Below, one piece after another: positions 1 to 7,943 of a stretch of DNA of 64,000 nucleotides; the stretch's first letter is position 1, and each line of letters begins with the position of its first letter. Location of the stretch: the NCBI GenBank assembly GCA_946183925.1, contig CAMHDS010000005.1, forward strand, positions 1-64,000. The letters run 5' to 3'. Under the pieces are notes generated by a model. That model ran no database searches. It saw only the letters and a program-made list of their open reading frames with translations, and had not been told where the DNA came from. The DNA comes from an uncultured Fibrobacter sp. (GTDB lineage: Bacteria > Fibrobacterota > Fibrobacteria > Fibrobacterales > Fibrobacteraceae). Both the position numbers and the translations under genes were made by a program.

Positions 1-658
1 TGAGAATCCCTCGGAGGTTCTCTTTTAGGGAAATGTTTACCTTGTTTGTATCGCCGGTATATTTGTAGTAACCGTTGTCCACATGGGTGTACAGGCGCAA
101 ATGAGCTTTGTCGCTGAAGGTTGCCTTCAGGTTGACATAGTAATAACCATCTTCGAAAATCACGAATTGGTTTTTGATCAGTACTGCTCCATTACCGGGA
201 GTCACGAAATTTTCAAAAGTGCAATTATCTGAAATGCATTGAGGTAACAAGGGAAGTAAGGTTTGGCCCAGTTCGCTCATGATTCGCATCGTGTCTTTGG
301 ACAGCCCACTTGTGGCTGCCCAAAGGCTTATACGGTCCCCTTTTTTCAGGTTGCCGAAGAATAGGTTGATTTCTTTTGTCAGTGAATCTATGCAAAGAGT
401 CTTTTCGGGGCACTCTGTGCTGCCGGTAGAATCTGCCATTGGACGCTGGATATAGATATTGGTGGTGTCGTCCAAAACGATGTCATCATCATAATTTATA
501 TCAGCGCGGTTGCTTGTACCTGAACTGGAGTAAAAGGAACTGTCGGCATATTCACCATCGCCATCGTTGATGTCCGAATTGTTGGTGTGGCTTGTTTCGC
601 TGCAAGCGAGAAGTATTATGGCTGTTGCAGAAAGTAAAGTAAAAAGCATTTTTTTCAT
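1..658 (-). CDS. Lipoprotein of unknown function, C-terminus outside the window
   Basis: Reads leftward from an ATG at 658 and is still open at base 1, so about 219 codons are visible. The N-terminus (MKKMLFTLLSATAIILLACS) is a clear lipoprotein signal peptide with a lipobox ending in Cys-20, followed by a Ser/Asp-rich linker (SSFYSSSGTS) typical of surface lipoproteins in this window. The rest looks beta-rich; no family recognised. It begins 12 nt after the stop of the pectate-lyase-like gene, so the two are probably one transcription unit. It is missing from the ORF track because no stop is present. Confidence 0.8.
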   Translation of the reverse strand, partial: MKKMLFTLLSATAIILLACSETSHTNNSDINDGDGEYADSSFYSSSGTSNRADINYDDDIVLDDTTNIYIQRPMADSTGSTECPEKTLCIDSLTKEINLFFGNLKKGDRISLWAATSGLSKDTMRIMSELGQTLLPLLPQCISDNCTFENFVTPGNGAVLIKNQFVIFEDGYYYVNLKATFSDKAHLRLYTHVDNGYYKYTGDTNKVNISLKENLRGIL

Positions 659-670
659 CGTAGAGCCGTC

Positions 671-3600
671 CTAGTTCAAGATGTAGAACTTTTGTTCTGC
701 GCTAAAGGCTTCGCCATTGACTTTCAAGGTATACTTGCCCGTGGGGAACTCATGGGCCTTGAACTTGAAGTGGGTTTTCTTTTCGCCGGCGAGTTCTCGT
801 GCCGCCACCATGAGCATGCGACGACCGAACTCGTTGACGATTTCAATCTGTACAAATTGTGGATAACCTACTGTCAAATCGAAATCGCATTCCAGAGAGT
901 AAATGTCGATGTGCACTTTGGTCAACGTGTAACCTCCCTCCATCACGTCACCGCTTACGGAGCGGGTGTTGTCGAAGTAGCCCACATAAAGTGCCGGAGC
1001 GAGCCCCCTGTTTTGATTATGTGAATGAATGATGGTTTCGCCCGGCTCAACGGCGGTGAGAATCAGCGTGTACATGTTGGAGGGGTGCTTCCTCTTGAAG
1101 AACTCCGTCAGGGTAGGAGTGCGCAGGAACGCTCCCAACGGGGCCTTGGGGTTCAAGGTGATTAGTCCCAAGAAGTCGGCGTGCTTGGTGTCGACACCAC
1201 CGCCGGAGTTCTTGCGAATGTTAAAGTGTCCACCAGGCTGGGGCAGGTTTGCAGGGGCGTTTTCCCAGGTCAGTTCGTCTCCTCGCCAGTCCACGCCCAG
1301 CTTCCCTTCGCCAAAGTTCATGTCCCGGGATGTTTCTTTTAGGCCGAATATGTTGAACTGCACCGGTTTTTTCAGGGAGTCGGCATTGTATTCCAGCTTC
1401 AGGCCAGCATCGAAGAGTGGCCCCGGCAGGGCGGACAGGTCGAACTTCAGGTAAATCTTGCCTGCATCGTTGGTGTCGTTTGCCACCCTGAGGGCTGCGT
1501 CCGTATTGTGAGGCGTAAAGTTGTCGAAAGATGAAATCCAGGTGTCTACGCCCTTGCCGCTGGGGGCTCCATCTCCGGAGTTGTCAAAGGTGGTGTACTT
1601 CTTGTCGAACACGTAGACCTTTCCGGTGTCGGCGCCGGTCTTGGTTCCGTCGTTGGCGGTGAAAATCAAGTTGTAGCGTCCGCTACCGGTAAAGGAAACG
1701 TCGGTCTCGTACTCGGCGGTATCGGAGAAGATGACCTTACCGGGGCCTACACCTTTTCTCCAGAGCACCGGGTCCTTGCAGAGGCCGTTACCTCGACCGT
1801 CGTCTTCCACGGTGCCTACCAGGTGGATCTTGCCGGGCTGCACCACAATCATCTCGTCGGCGAAGGAGACCTTCGGGGCCTCGTTCTGGCCCTGCTTAGG
1901 GGCGTAACCGGTGTAAAGGGCCATGTTCACGCCGCCGGTGCTGTTCTTTTCAAGATCGGCGTCCGTAAGGGCATAGATGGCAGAACCCATGCGGGATTCT
2001 TCCACAATCTTCTTGTAGGGGTTTCCGCGGGTGAGGACTTCCTTGAGGCCTTCGATGGAAAGGCTTCCGTTGTCGTTGATGAACATGGGGGTGGTCTTTG
2101 CCTTGTCGCTTGCGATGACCAGCACGCCTAGGAGTTCGGCAGAACCTTCGTTAAAGTTCTGCAAGATGGTGTTACCGTCCTTGGAGGTAAGTCCCAGAAT
2201 CCAGATGTCGCCACCGTTGTTCTGGATCTTTGCGCCCTTGGTGTCGGAGAACATGGAAATCTGGCGGCCCCACAGGTGTTGCTGGTTGATCTGGATAGAA
2301 CCTACCGCAACGTCTTCCATGTAGATGTCGCCCACGCCCAGTTCGTTGGTCTCGAAGGACTTGAACATCATGTTCTTGAGGAGCACGGCGCGCTTGCTCT
2401 TGTGGATGATTCCGTTTCCAAATTCGGAGAAACGCTCGATGGTGATTTCGTTGAAGGCACCGTCCTCGATGATGAACTTGCCCTTACCGTCGATGCGGCC
2501 TTCGGTACCGAGAATCCGGCGGATACGGTTACGCAGGTAGATGTCGCGGTTGATGGTCCAGCGGCCTCCCGGCGGGAAATAAATCGTTTCGGCACCGTCG
2601 TCGATAGCGTCTTGTATGGCCTTGGCGTCGTCGGAACCGGTGTTCATCTTTCCGCCGTAGTCTCCGGCGATGGTAATCCAGGAGTCGGACTTCTGGTCGT
2701 TCAGGTTTGGGGTCTCTGCCACCGGAAGCCTCATGGACTGCTTGGGGCTGTGGCAAAGCTGGTGAGAAGCCTGGGTCACGAATTCCACGATCTCGTTGCC
2801 GACATAGGTTTCGGTAACGGCCTTGGGGGTGCTCTTGATTTTTTCCTCGAAACGGCTGGTGTTTACGGAACGGGCAAACAGCATGCCTTCGTTCTCGATG
2901 GCTACTGCAGGCTTGGACTGCTTTACACGGTTGTATTCCAGGGTGGCATCCACCAGGACCATGGAAGCTCCGTCGCCGTGGTTGAACACTGCCGGCACGT
3001 CTCCCTTGAAGCGGAGCCCGCGGCTGGACACCACCTGACCATCGTTTTCCAGGCCGTACTTCTTTTGGCCTCCCAGGGTCACGTGTTCCAGGGTGACGCT
3101 GTTGGTCTTGCCGGCAACATAGACGCCGGTTTCAAAGCCCTGGATTTCTACGTTTTCGAGAAGGAGGGGGCCGATATTTTCGGTGTGCCCCAGGTCAATG
3201 CCGTAAATGCCCAGGCTGTCGCCGGAATACACCTTCACGTTCTTGATGGTGCCCTGCTGGGCGGCGTTGAAACGGATACCTACGGCACCGGCGTTCTTTT
3301 TACCCGTGCGGATGGTAATGTCGCGGATGGAGTTCCTGGGCTTGAGCCCCGGGCCCTCGCCGGTAAACAGCACCGGAGCCGGGAAATCGGGATTGGTGAA
3401 CCCCTGGCATTCGTCGGCCAGGGCGATAATGGTGCCGCCGATGCTTGCACCCTGCAAAATAGTGCGGCTGTAGGCCTGTTCCGGTTTTTCGCTGGCGGGC
3501 CAGGTCAGGGTGTTGGTCACCTTGTAGATGCCATGGGGCAGGTATATAATGTAGTCGCCATCGGGGTGGTCGTTCAGCGCTTTCTGGATAGCCTCGGTGT

Positions 3601-3745
3601 CGTCGGTCTTTCCGTCGGCCTTGGCGCTATAGGGGGCCTTGGTCACGTCGACGACGTTGGAACCCAGAGGGAACGTCACCTGGGAAAATGCCGTGGTGGT
3701 CACGCTTAAAATCAGGACAAGACAAAACGAAAAAACACGAAACAT
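671..3745 (-). CDS. Secreted pectate-lyase-like beta-helix protein with DNRLRE-like module and C-terminal sorting-like domain
   Basis: A 1024-residue secreted protein. Residues 1-22 are a signal peptide (MFRVFSFCLVLILSVTTTAFS). Two Pectate_lyase_3-like beta-helix starts are visible, near 31-60 (VVDVTKAPYSAKADGKTDDT) and near 355-400 (GDYGGKMNTGSDDAKAIQDA, then YFPPGG). A beta-sandwich linker (about 625-710) precedes a DNRLRE/CBM-like module (about 720-885; DTWISSFDNFTPHNTDAALR, KIYLKFDLS). The last ~90 residues (VQIEIVNEFGRR, FPTGKYTLKVNGE) resemble the C-terminal domains of secreted FCB-group proteins. Inferred role: binding or cleaving plant cell-wall polysaccharide, perhaps pectin; substrate not determinable here. 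Likely co-transcribed with the lipoprotein that follows it. Confidence 0.85.
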   Translation of the reverse strand: MFRVFSFCLVLILSVTTTAFSQVTFPLGSNVVDVTKAPYSAKADGKTDDTEAIQKALNDHPDGDYIIYLPHGIYKVTNTLTWPASEKPEQAYSRTILQGASIGGTIIALADECQGFTNPDFPAPVLFTGEGPGLKPRNSIRDITIRTGKKNAGAVGIRFNAAQQGTIKNVKVYSGDSLGIYGIDLGHTENIGPLLLENVEIQGFETGVYVAGKTNSVTLEHVTLGGQKKYGLENDGQVVSSRGLRFKGDVPAVFNHGDGASMVLVDATLEYNRVKQSKPAVAIENEGMLFARSVNTSRFEEKIKSTPKAVTETYVGNEIVEFVTQASHQLCHSPKQSMRLPVAETPNLNDQKSDSWITIAGDYGGKMNTGSDDAKAIQDAIDDGAETIYFPPGGRWTINRDIYLRNRIRRILGTEGRIDGKGKFIIEDGAFNEITIERFSEFGNGIIHKSKRAVLLKNMMFKSFETNELGVGDIYMEDVAVGSIQINQQHLWGRQISMFSDTKGAKIQNNGGDIWILGLTSKDGNTILQNFNEGSAELLGVLVIASDKAKTTPMFINDNGSLSIEGLKEVLTRGNPYKKIVEESRMGSAIYALTDADLEKNSTGGVNMALYTGYAPKQGQNEAPKVSFADEMIVVQPGKIHLVGTVEDDGRGNGLCKDPVLWRKGVGPGKVIFSDTAEYETDVSFTGSGRYNLIFTANDGTKTGADTGKVYVFDKKYTTFDNSGDGAPSGKGVDTWISSFDNFTPHNTDAALRVANDTNDAGKIYLKFDLSALPGPLFDAGLKLEYNADSLKKPVQFNIFGLKETSRDMNFGEGKLGVDWRGDELTWENAPANLPQPGGHFNIRKNSGGGVDTKHADFLGLITLNPKAPLGAFLRTPTLTEFFKRKHPSNMYTLILTAVEPGETIIHSHNQNRGLAPALYVGYFDNTRSVSGDVMEGGYTLTKVHIDIYSLECDFDLTVGYPQFVQIEIVNEFGRRMLMVAARELAGEKKTHFKFKAHEFPTGKYTLKVNGEAFSAEQKFYILN

Positions 3746-3760
3746 GAAAACCTCGTTATA

Positions 3761-3793
3761 CGCCCTAAAATTAAGTTTTTAAGGGCGTTTTTT
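3761..3793 (+). terminator. Hairpin plus T-run between endA and the pectate-lyase-like gene
   Basis: CGCCCT at 3761-3766 pairs with AGGGCG at 3782-3787, extended by an A/T stem, and is followed on the + strand by TTTTTT. The T-run is on the + strand although both flanking genes read leftward. It may block antisense transcription or act as a structured leader. Confidence 0.5.
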
Positions 3794-3822
3794 GGAAACG
3801 CTTGCCTTGAAATGCCCCTGTT

Positions 3823-4596
3823 CTAGGGCTTGACTTCGCACTTTTCGAAAACGAAGGGGTTGTGGTCCCCCTGGACCTTGAAAATACGGCGGTCCCGCTC
3901 GCATTCCCTTTCGGTGACGGGGTACATCTTGTCCCAGGCCTCGAACAGCTTGCGGTCTTGGCTAGAGAGCTTGATGCCGTAGGTCTTTTCCATGTAAAAA
4001 TGCACCCGGGCAATGAGCCCGCGAACCTCTTTTCGGGGCTGGGCCTTTTTCAGCTTGAAATCCACGATGGTCTCGCATTCCCCGTACATGGGTTCCGGAT
4101 TGTTGGTCCACTGGGAATACATGAAGTTGCTCCGGTCCCCGTTGATTTCGCCGATGGCGGGGTAGAGGTTGTGCAGGTCCCCTTCCAGGATTTTGAACAA
4201 AGTATCGTTTGCGCTGCAGTTCTTGCGGCCGCCGTCCCTCCAGCAGGGCATAAAGTGCCCCATGTTGTGGGCGGTCACGATATGCTCCCATTCCACGGTC
4301 TCGGCACGCTTGAAACTCTTGCGTCGTGGATTTTCCCTGGGTCTAAAGTTGCAGGTGCTGTAGTCCACCTTTTTCTTGTCGTTGTATCTGCAGCCGCAAT
4401 AGATGGTCTCTTGCAGGTCGCCGTAGTAAATCCGCTTCATCTGCTGGCCAGCGCCCCGATAGTTGTAGTGCTGCGGAGGCGGCTCCTTGTCTACGGCGGC
4501 AAGGGAAAAGGAAATCGCGATGGCGGTAAGCGCAAGGGCACACCGCATTACAGGGAAGTGCCGCGCCGCCTTTCGGAATGTGGAAATAATACGCAT
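3823..4596 (-). CDS. endA: Endonuclease I family secreted nuclease
   Basis: 257 residues with a hydrophobic export signal (MRCALALTAIAISFSLAA begins at residue 17) and the Endonuclease_1 (EndA/NucM) beta-beta-alpha-metal core: EWEHIVTAHNMGHFMPCW then EGDLHNLYPAIGEINGDRSN, with NFMYSQW close behind. The family makes non-specific single- or double-strand cuts in nucleic acid in the periplasm or outside the cell; here scavenging of rumen or gut DNA is a reasonable inference. Several Cys (CGCRYN, CRDGGRKNC-like region) could form disulphides. The start at 4596 sits 8 nt from TATATTCC, consistent with a nearly leaderless transcript; Met-17 (4548) would give a shorter signal peptide. Confidence 0.88.
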   Translation of the reverse strand: MRIISTFRKAARHFPVMRCALALTAIAISFSLAAVDKEPPPQHYNYRGAGQQMKRIYYGDLQETIYCGCRYNDKKKVDYSTCNFRPRENPRRKSFKRAETVEWEHIVTAHNMGHFMPCWRDGGRKNCSANDTLFKILEGDLHNLYPAIGEINGDRSNFMYSQWTNNPEPMYGECETIVDFKLKKAQPRKEVRGLIARVHFYMEKTYGIKLSSQDRKLFEAWDKMYPVTERECERDRRIFKVQGDHNPFVFEKCEVKP

Positions 4597-4674
4597 GTCT
4601 TACTGGGAATATAAAAAAAGAATGCATCCAGGCCCGAGGTTCCTTAAACAGAGCATTATTCTCGAGTGGTTGGT

Positions 4675-4750
4675 AGGGGAAAGCCTTCCCCTGGCTCGCA
4701 TTACATTGCTCGCCACCCCTTCTGCGGGGGACACCCCCGCAACGCCCCCT
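4675..4750 (+). repeat. Two-hairpin dispersed element, copy 1
   Basis: Hairpin A is AGGGGAAAGCCTTCCCCT (4675-4692); a linker ends in ACCCCTTC; hairpin B is GCGGGGG-ACA-CCCCCGC (4724-4740), followed by a C-rich end. The same arrangement recurs at 43443-43553 (+) and 56224-56295 (-), with halves at 31960-32007, 50780-50797 and 50936-50952. It sits directly upstream of the folC promoter. Confidence 0.8.
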
Positions 4751-4764
4751 TGCAATAAAAAAAC

Positions 4765-4772
4765 TACATTTG
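4765..4772 (+). promoter_or_regulatory. TAnnTTTG -7 element of folC (leaderless)
   Basis: TACATTTG lies only 5 nt before the folC ATG at 4778. With initiation a few bases downstream of the element, the mRNA would start at or next to the start codon. Confidence 0.55.
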
Positions 4773-4777
4773 TGCCC

Positions 4778-6100
4778 ATGAATTCCGCAGGCATGCAATA
4801 TCTGGAGTCAAGGCTGATGTTCGGGATGGTTCCCGGTCTGGAATCTACCTTCAAGATTTGCGAGGCCTTGGGGAATCCGCAAAAATCTTTTCGCACTATC
4901 CATGTGGTAGGAACCAACGGCAAGGGCTCCTGCAGTTATTACCTTTCGGGGGTGTTGCAGGCCCACGGAATCAGGACCGGGCTCTACACCAGCCCGCATC
5001 TCATAAGCCTGCGGGAGCGGATTCGGGTGAACGATGTGCCCGTATCTGATGCTGATTTGGATCGCCTCTTTTTGCAGGTGAAGGCTGCCGCCGAAATCGC
5101 CCGCGTAGAACCTACGTTTTTTGAGGTGGTTACCGTGGCCGCCTTCCTCTACTACAGGGAGCAGGGCGTGCAGGTTGCGGTTTTGGAAGCGGGCATGGGC
5201 GGCCGTCTGGATTCTACCGCCGTCGCCCGCGGGAACATTGCCGTTGTCACCAGCATTGGGCTGGAACATACCGAAATCCTGGGTGCCACCGAAAGCGCCA
5301 TTCTGCGGGAGAAAATGGGGGTGATGCTGCAAGGGACGGCACAAGGGCCTGATGGGACTGCGCAGGCCAAGACCTTCATCGTGGGCGGCCTTTCTCTGGA
5401 ACTGCTACAGGAGGCAAAAGACTTCGCCGCCGCGGTCGAGGCGGAAATTCTAGTTCCCGAAATCCGTGAAGACATTGAACTGCCAAACTTGGGACGGCAT
5501 TATGTGGAGAACGCCAGCCTCTCCCTAGCGGCGGCGGAACTGTTCTTGCGGCAGGTGGGAGGGAATTTTCCGAATGCAATGCCCTACAGCGACGGCCTTG
5601 CCCGGGAGACCTTGAAGACCCGCTCCTGGCCAGGCCGCATGCAGCAACTCTATGATACCGACGGTTCGCTTCGCTTCATTCTGGACGGCACCCACAATTC
5701 CCATGCGGCAAGACGCCTGGCCGAAACTCTGGACCGCTACTATCCGGGGCAAAAGTTCCCCTGCGTCTTTGGAGCCCTCAAGGACAAGGATGTAGAGGAA
5801 ATGCTCAGGTTCCTTGTGCCCTACGTTTCGGAGTGGCACCTGGTCCGGACTCCTTACGAGCGTTTTCGCGAACCGTCGGAAATCGCCGGCATCTTGCAGA
5901 AGATGGGGGCGGTAGTCGCCTCTACGGGGCCTTTGTCAAAAGATGTTTTGGATAAAGTAACGGGCTCGCAGGGTGCTCAACCTACGCTTGTTACAGGCTC
6001 CCTCTACATGATAGGGGAGGTCATTGACCTGCTGAAAGATGATTTTGAAGAACTTGCCTTTTTCCGCGGCCTCACGAAAGCCACCAATGAACATAGGTAG
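4778..6100 (+). CDS. folC: Folylpolyglutamate synthase / dihydrofolate synthase
   Basis: The track ORF begins upstream at 4487, but the family N-terminus (MNSAGMQYLESRLMFGMVPG) starts at the ATG at 4778, giving 440 residues, the usual length. The ATP-binding loop is VVGTNGKGSCS, and the ligase motif EAGMGGRLDSTAV follows; a HNSHAARR-type C-terminal Mur-ligase segment (DGTHNSHAARRLAETL) is present. The enzyme joins glutamate to folates (and dihydropteroate to glutamate in bifunctional members) in the cytoplasm. The codons for the last ~14 residues (LAFFRGLTKATNEHR) are duplicated at 7882-7922, see findings. No Shine-Dalgarno; a promoter element abuts the start. Confidence 0.93.
   Translation: MNSAGMQYLESRLMFGMVPGLESTFKICEALGNPQKSFRTIHVVGTNGKGSCSYYLSGVLQAHGIRTGLYTSPHLISLRERIRVNDVPVSDADLDRLFLQVKAAAEIARVEPTFFEVVTVAAFLYYREQGVQVAVLEAGMGGRLDSTAVARGNIAVVTSIGLEHTEILGATESAILREKMGVMLQGTAQGPDGTAQAKTFIVGGLSLELLQEAKDFAAAVEAEILVPEIREDIELPNLGRHYVENASLSLAAAELFLRQVGGNFPNAMPYSDGLARETLKTRSWPGRMQQLYDTDGSLRFILDGTHNSHAARRLAETLDRYYPGQKFPCVFGALKDKDVEEMLRFLVPYVSEWHLVRTPYERFREPSEIAGILQKMGAVVASTGPLSKDVLDKVTGSQGAQPTLVTGSLYMIGEVIDLLKDDFEELAFFRGLTKATNEHR
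6053..6093 (+). repeat. folC 3' end, left copy of a 41-bp direct repeat
   Basis: CTTGCCTTTTTCCGCGGCCT and the following 21 bases recur at 7882-7922 with 39 of 41 identities. Together the copies bracket the FISUMP cassette. Confidence 0.85.
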
Positions 6101-6240
6101 CAGGCTACACGAATTTGTCATCCCCGCGACCTTCCTTGTCATCCCCGCGATCCCTCTTGTCATCCCCGCGCAGGCGGGGATCTGCTATCATCTCGGTCGG
6201 GGATCTCCCGTCCATCCCATTGTCACCCCGGGCATATCCT
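6101..6240 (+). repeat. TCATCCCCGCG palindromic repeats with a 21-bp period
   Basis: Starts right after folC. TTGTCATCCCCGCG occurs three times (about 6116, 6137, 6158), spaced 21 bp, which is three heptads; the last copy completes a palindrome, CCCCGC-GCAG-GCGGGG. This TGTCATCCCCGC...GCGGGGATC unit is a common type of intergenic palindrome and recurs at 6540-6560, 46790-46810 and 50843-50890. The minus-strand ORF 6105-6335 (RGDDK repeats) is a by-product of it. Confidence 0.75.
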
Positions 6241-6450
6241 TTAACAAATCTTTCCCTCGATGTGTGTTCCCTCGAGAGCAGATTCACTTCGTTCGACTGC
6301 TCTCTCGGGAAGCACACATCTCGGTCAAAAAACAAGCGTTGGCTTTGGCATACAAGTGCTTTTTCGGGTAAGAATATTTACTATAGGTCTGAGCAGTTAC
6401 AACAGGCGGAAACTCTTGTGACTGTTAGTCCCTGCGAGTTTCCCTCGAGA
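6241..6450 (+). repeat. ~200-bp dispersed repeat R200, copy 1
   Basis: Shared with 50960-51175. Common blocks are ACAAATCTTTCCCTC, an imperfect hairpin (TTCCCTCGAGAGCAG against CTGCTCTCTCGGGAA), AGCACACATCTCGGTCAAAA and a 36-nt hairpin at 6408-6443 (GGAAACTC ... GAGTTTCC) that is identical in all three sites where it occurs. Reading frames differ between copies (4-nt length change), so it is unlikely to be coding. It ends 250 bp before a FISUMP gene. Could be a structured RNA or a non-autonomous mobile element. Confidence 0.75.
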
Positions 6451-6699
6451 TGTCATCCCTTGCGCTTCTCCATTGTCATCCCCACTCCTACGTCATGACG
6501 GCCCTCGAGCCGCCACCTGGCATCATCGCCTCCATCTTTGTCATCCTCGCGTAGGCGAGGATCCGCTTGCATCCTCCATTGTCACCCCGGGGCCACACGA
6601 AACACCCCTCTTTCCCCGCATTTTACACTTTCTTCATTTGACATTCCCGAAAATTTTATATAGATTGCATACAAACAACCTTCTCAAGGGGAACTGGCT
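6451..6699 (+). repeat. Further TCATCCCC/CACCCCGG palindromes and FISUMP leader
   Basis: Holds several partial copies of the TGTCATCCCC unit, one palindromic (CCTCGC-GTA-GGCGAGG near 6544-6560), then an A/T-rich stretch with TATATAGATTG (6657-6667) as a possible promoter element and AAGGGGAAC as ribosome binding site before the ATG at 6700. No gene recognised. Confidence 0.55.
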
Positions 6700-7680
6700 A
6701 TGAAAAATCTTTTTTGGGGGCTTCCCCTTGCCGCCATGGCACTACTCGTCGCCTGCAGTAGTGGTTCAGGAACCAATAGCGAGCCTTTGGAAAATACCTC
6801 GAATTCCTCCTCAGGGGCAGACCTGTTTGCCGAGACTTTCGATGACCTGCCAGTTTGTACCGTAAATCGCGAAGGTGCAATCGCCTACGTGAAGGACGAA
6901 AAGGCCGCCTACGCATGCGAAGGCGGCGACTGGACTTTGGACGATGAAGATTCCACCGAAAGAAAATCAAATGGCGATACTGATAACGGTGGCAGCAGCG
7001 ACGCCAGCACAAACAACGTGGTCACCGGCACGCTTACCGACACCCGCGACGGACAGACCTACAGGACCGTGAAAATCGGTGATCAGGTGTGGATGGCGGA
7101 GAACCTGAACTACGCCTACACCGGCATTCCCTATGAATATAAAGGTTATACCTCCGATTCCACAAGCTGGTGCTACGACAACGACCCTGCCAACTGTGCC
7201 AAGTACGGTCGCCTTTATGCCTGGGCTGCGGCCATGGACAGCGTGGGCGAGTGGAGCACGAACGGCAAGGGCTGCGGCTATGGCAAGGAATGCTCGGTGA
7301 CGTCCCCTGTCCGGGGCATCTGCCCCGAGGGCTGGCACCTGCCAAGTAGGGCTGAATGGGACGCCCTGATTGTGGCCGTTGACGGTTCCATAACTGAATA
7401 CGAAAAGGACAATGTGGCGGGTTCCAAGCTGAGGTCCCAGACTGGCTGGACGGTGAGCGGCGTCACCAACGAGGATTCCTTCGGGTTTTCGGCGCTTCCT
7501 GCTGGCTACAGGGACTACTATGGGGTTTACGGCCAAGAGGGTCACAGCGCGATCTTCTGGGGTTCTACCGAGTACGGTAGCACTGGCGCGTACTACGTGG
7601 ATTTGGGCTACCGCGACGATGCGTACCTGAGCAACCTCGGCAAGTACCGCGGGTTTTCTGTTCGTTGTCTCAAGGACTAG
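6700..7680 (+). CDS. FISUMP-domain lipoprotein (one domain)
   Basis: 326 residues. The signal peptide ends in the lipobox LLVACSSG (Cys-20), followed by a Ser/Asn-rich linker. One Fibrobacter succinogenes major paralogous (FISUMP) domain runs from about 105 to 326: DTRDGQTYRTVKIGDQVWMA, then YGRLYAWAAA, CPEGWHLPSRAEWD, FGFSALPAGYRD, and the terminal GFSVRCLKD. These proteins are thought to be surface-exposed; their molecular function is not established. The CAKYGRLY and CPEGWHLP cysteines are shared with the double-domain paralogue at 51378-53102. The gene sits alone in a cassette bracketed by folC 3'-end repeats and is preceded by R200. Confidence 0.92.
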   Translation: MKNLFWGLPLAAMALLVACSSGSGTNSEPLENTSNSSSGADLFAETFDDLPVCTVNREGAIAYVKDEKAAYACEGGDWTLDDEDSTERKSNGDTDNGGSSDASTNNVVTGTLTDTRDGQTYRTVKIGDQVWMAENLNYAYTGIPYEYKGYTSDSTSWCYDNDPANCAKYGRLYAWAAAMDSVGEWSTNGKGCGYGKECSVTSPVRGICPEGWHLPSRAEWDALIVAVDGSITEYEKDNVAGSKLRSQTGWTVSGVTNEDSFGFSALPAGYRDYYGVYGQEGHSAIFWGSTEYGSTGAYYVDLGYRDDAYLSNLGKYRGFSVRCLKD

Positions 7681-7690
7681 CAAGTCGAGC

Positions 7691-7722
7691 GTCAAGGAAA
7701 TGAGTGTGCTCATTTCCTTGAC
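7691..7722 (+). terminator. Perfect 14-bp hairpin after the FISUMP gene
   Basis: GTCAAGGAAATGAG - TGTG - CTCATTTCCTTGAC is a perfect 14-bp stem with a 4-nt loop, 10 bp after the stop. There is no T-run, so it could be a terminator, an mRNA 3' stabiliser or a recombination palindrome. A second hairpin, GCGCTAC-GCA-GTAGCGC, lies at 7739-7755. Confidence 0.6.
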
Positions 7723-7766
7723 CGAAACGCAGTGGTCCGCGCTACGCAGTAGCGCCAGGACTAGTA

Positions 7767-7808
7767 TAGGGGCTAGGGGGTAGGATCTAGGATCTAGGGC
7801 CGAGGGAT
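7767..7808 (+). repeat. Heptad tract (TAGGGGC type), 3' side of FISUMP gene
   Basis: TAGGGGC TAGGGGG, then TAGGATC twice, TAGGGCC and GAGGGAT: six consecutive 7-bp units, G-rich on the coding strand of the gene just ended. Looser TAGG units continue to about 7850. Confidence 0.8.
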
Positions 7809-7881
7809 AGTTTTGAAGGGCGGAAGCACTTTTAGGCTAGGTCTTAGGGTCGCTGGTTACAAGATGTGTCATCTTGACGGC

Positions 7882-7922
7882 CTTGCCTTTTTCCGCAGCC
7901 TCACGAAAGCCACCAACGAACA
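7882..7922 (+). repeat. folC': Second copy of the folC 3' end
   Basis: 39 of 41 bases match 6053-6093. In the folC frame it reads LAFFRSLTKATNEHR, one Gly-to-Ser change; the AAT/AAC, CAT/CAC and AGG/CGA differences are synonymous, so it looks like the tail of a diverged folC allele. No stop follows HR; the frame runs on into the antitoxin gene's 3' side. Confidence 0.85.
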
Positions 7923-7943
7923 CCGAGAAGGGTTTAGTCCTCC

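Noticed and set aside
2276-3709. 477-aa + strand ORF opposite the pectate-lyase-like gene
   Set aside because: Antisense shadow of a GC-rich gene; the minus-strand product has a signal peptide and recognisable domains.
6105-6335. Minus-strand ORF with RGDDK repeats
   Set aside because: It is a translation of TCATCCCCGCG repeats; the matching frame in R200 copy 2 is shifted by 4 nt.
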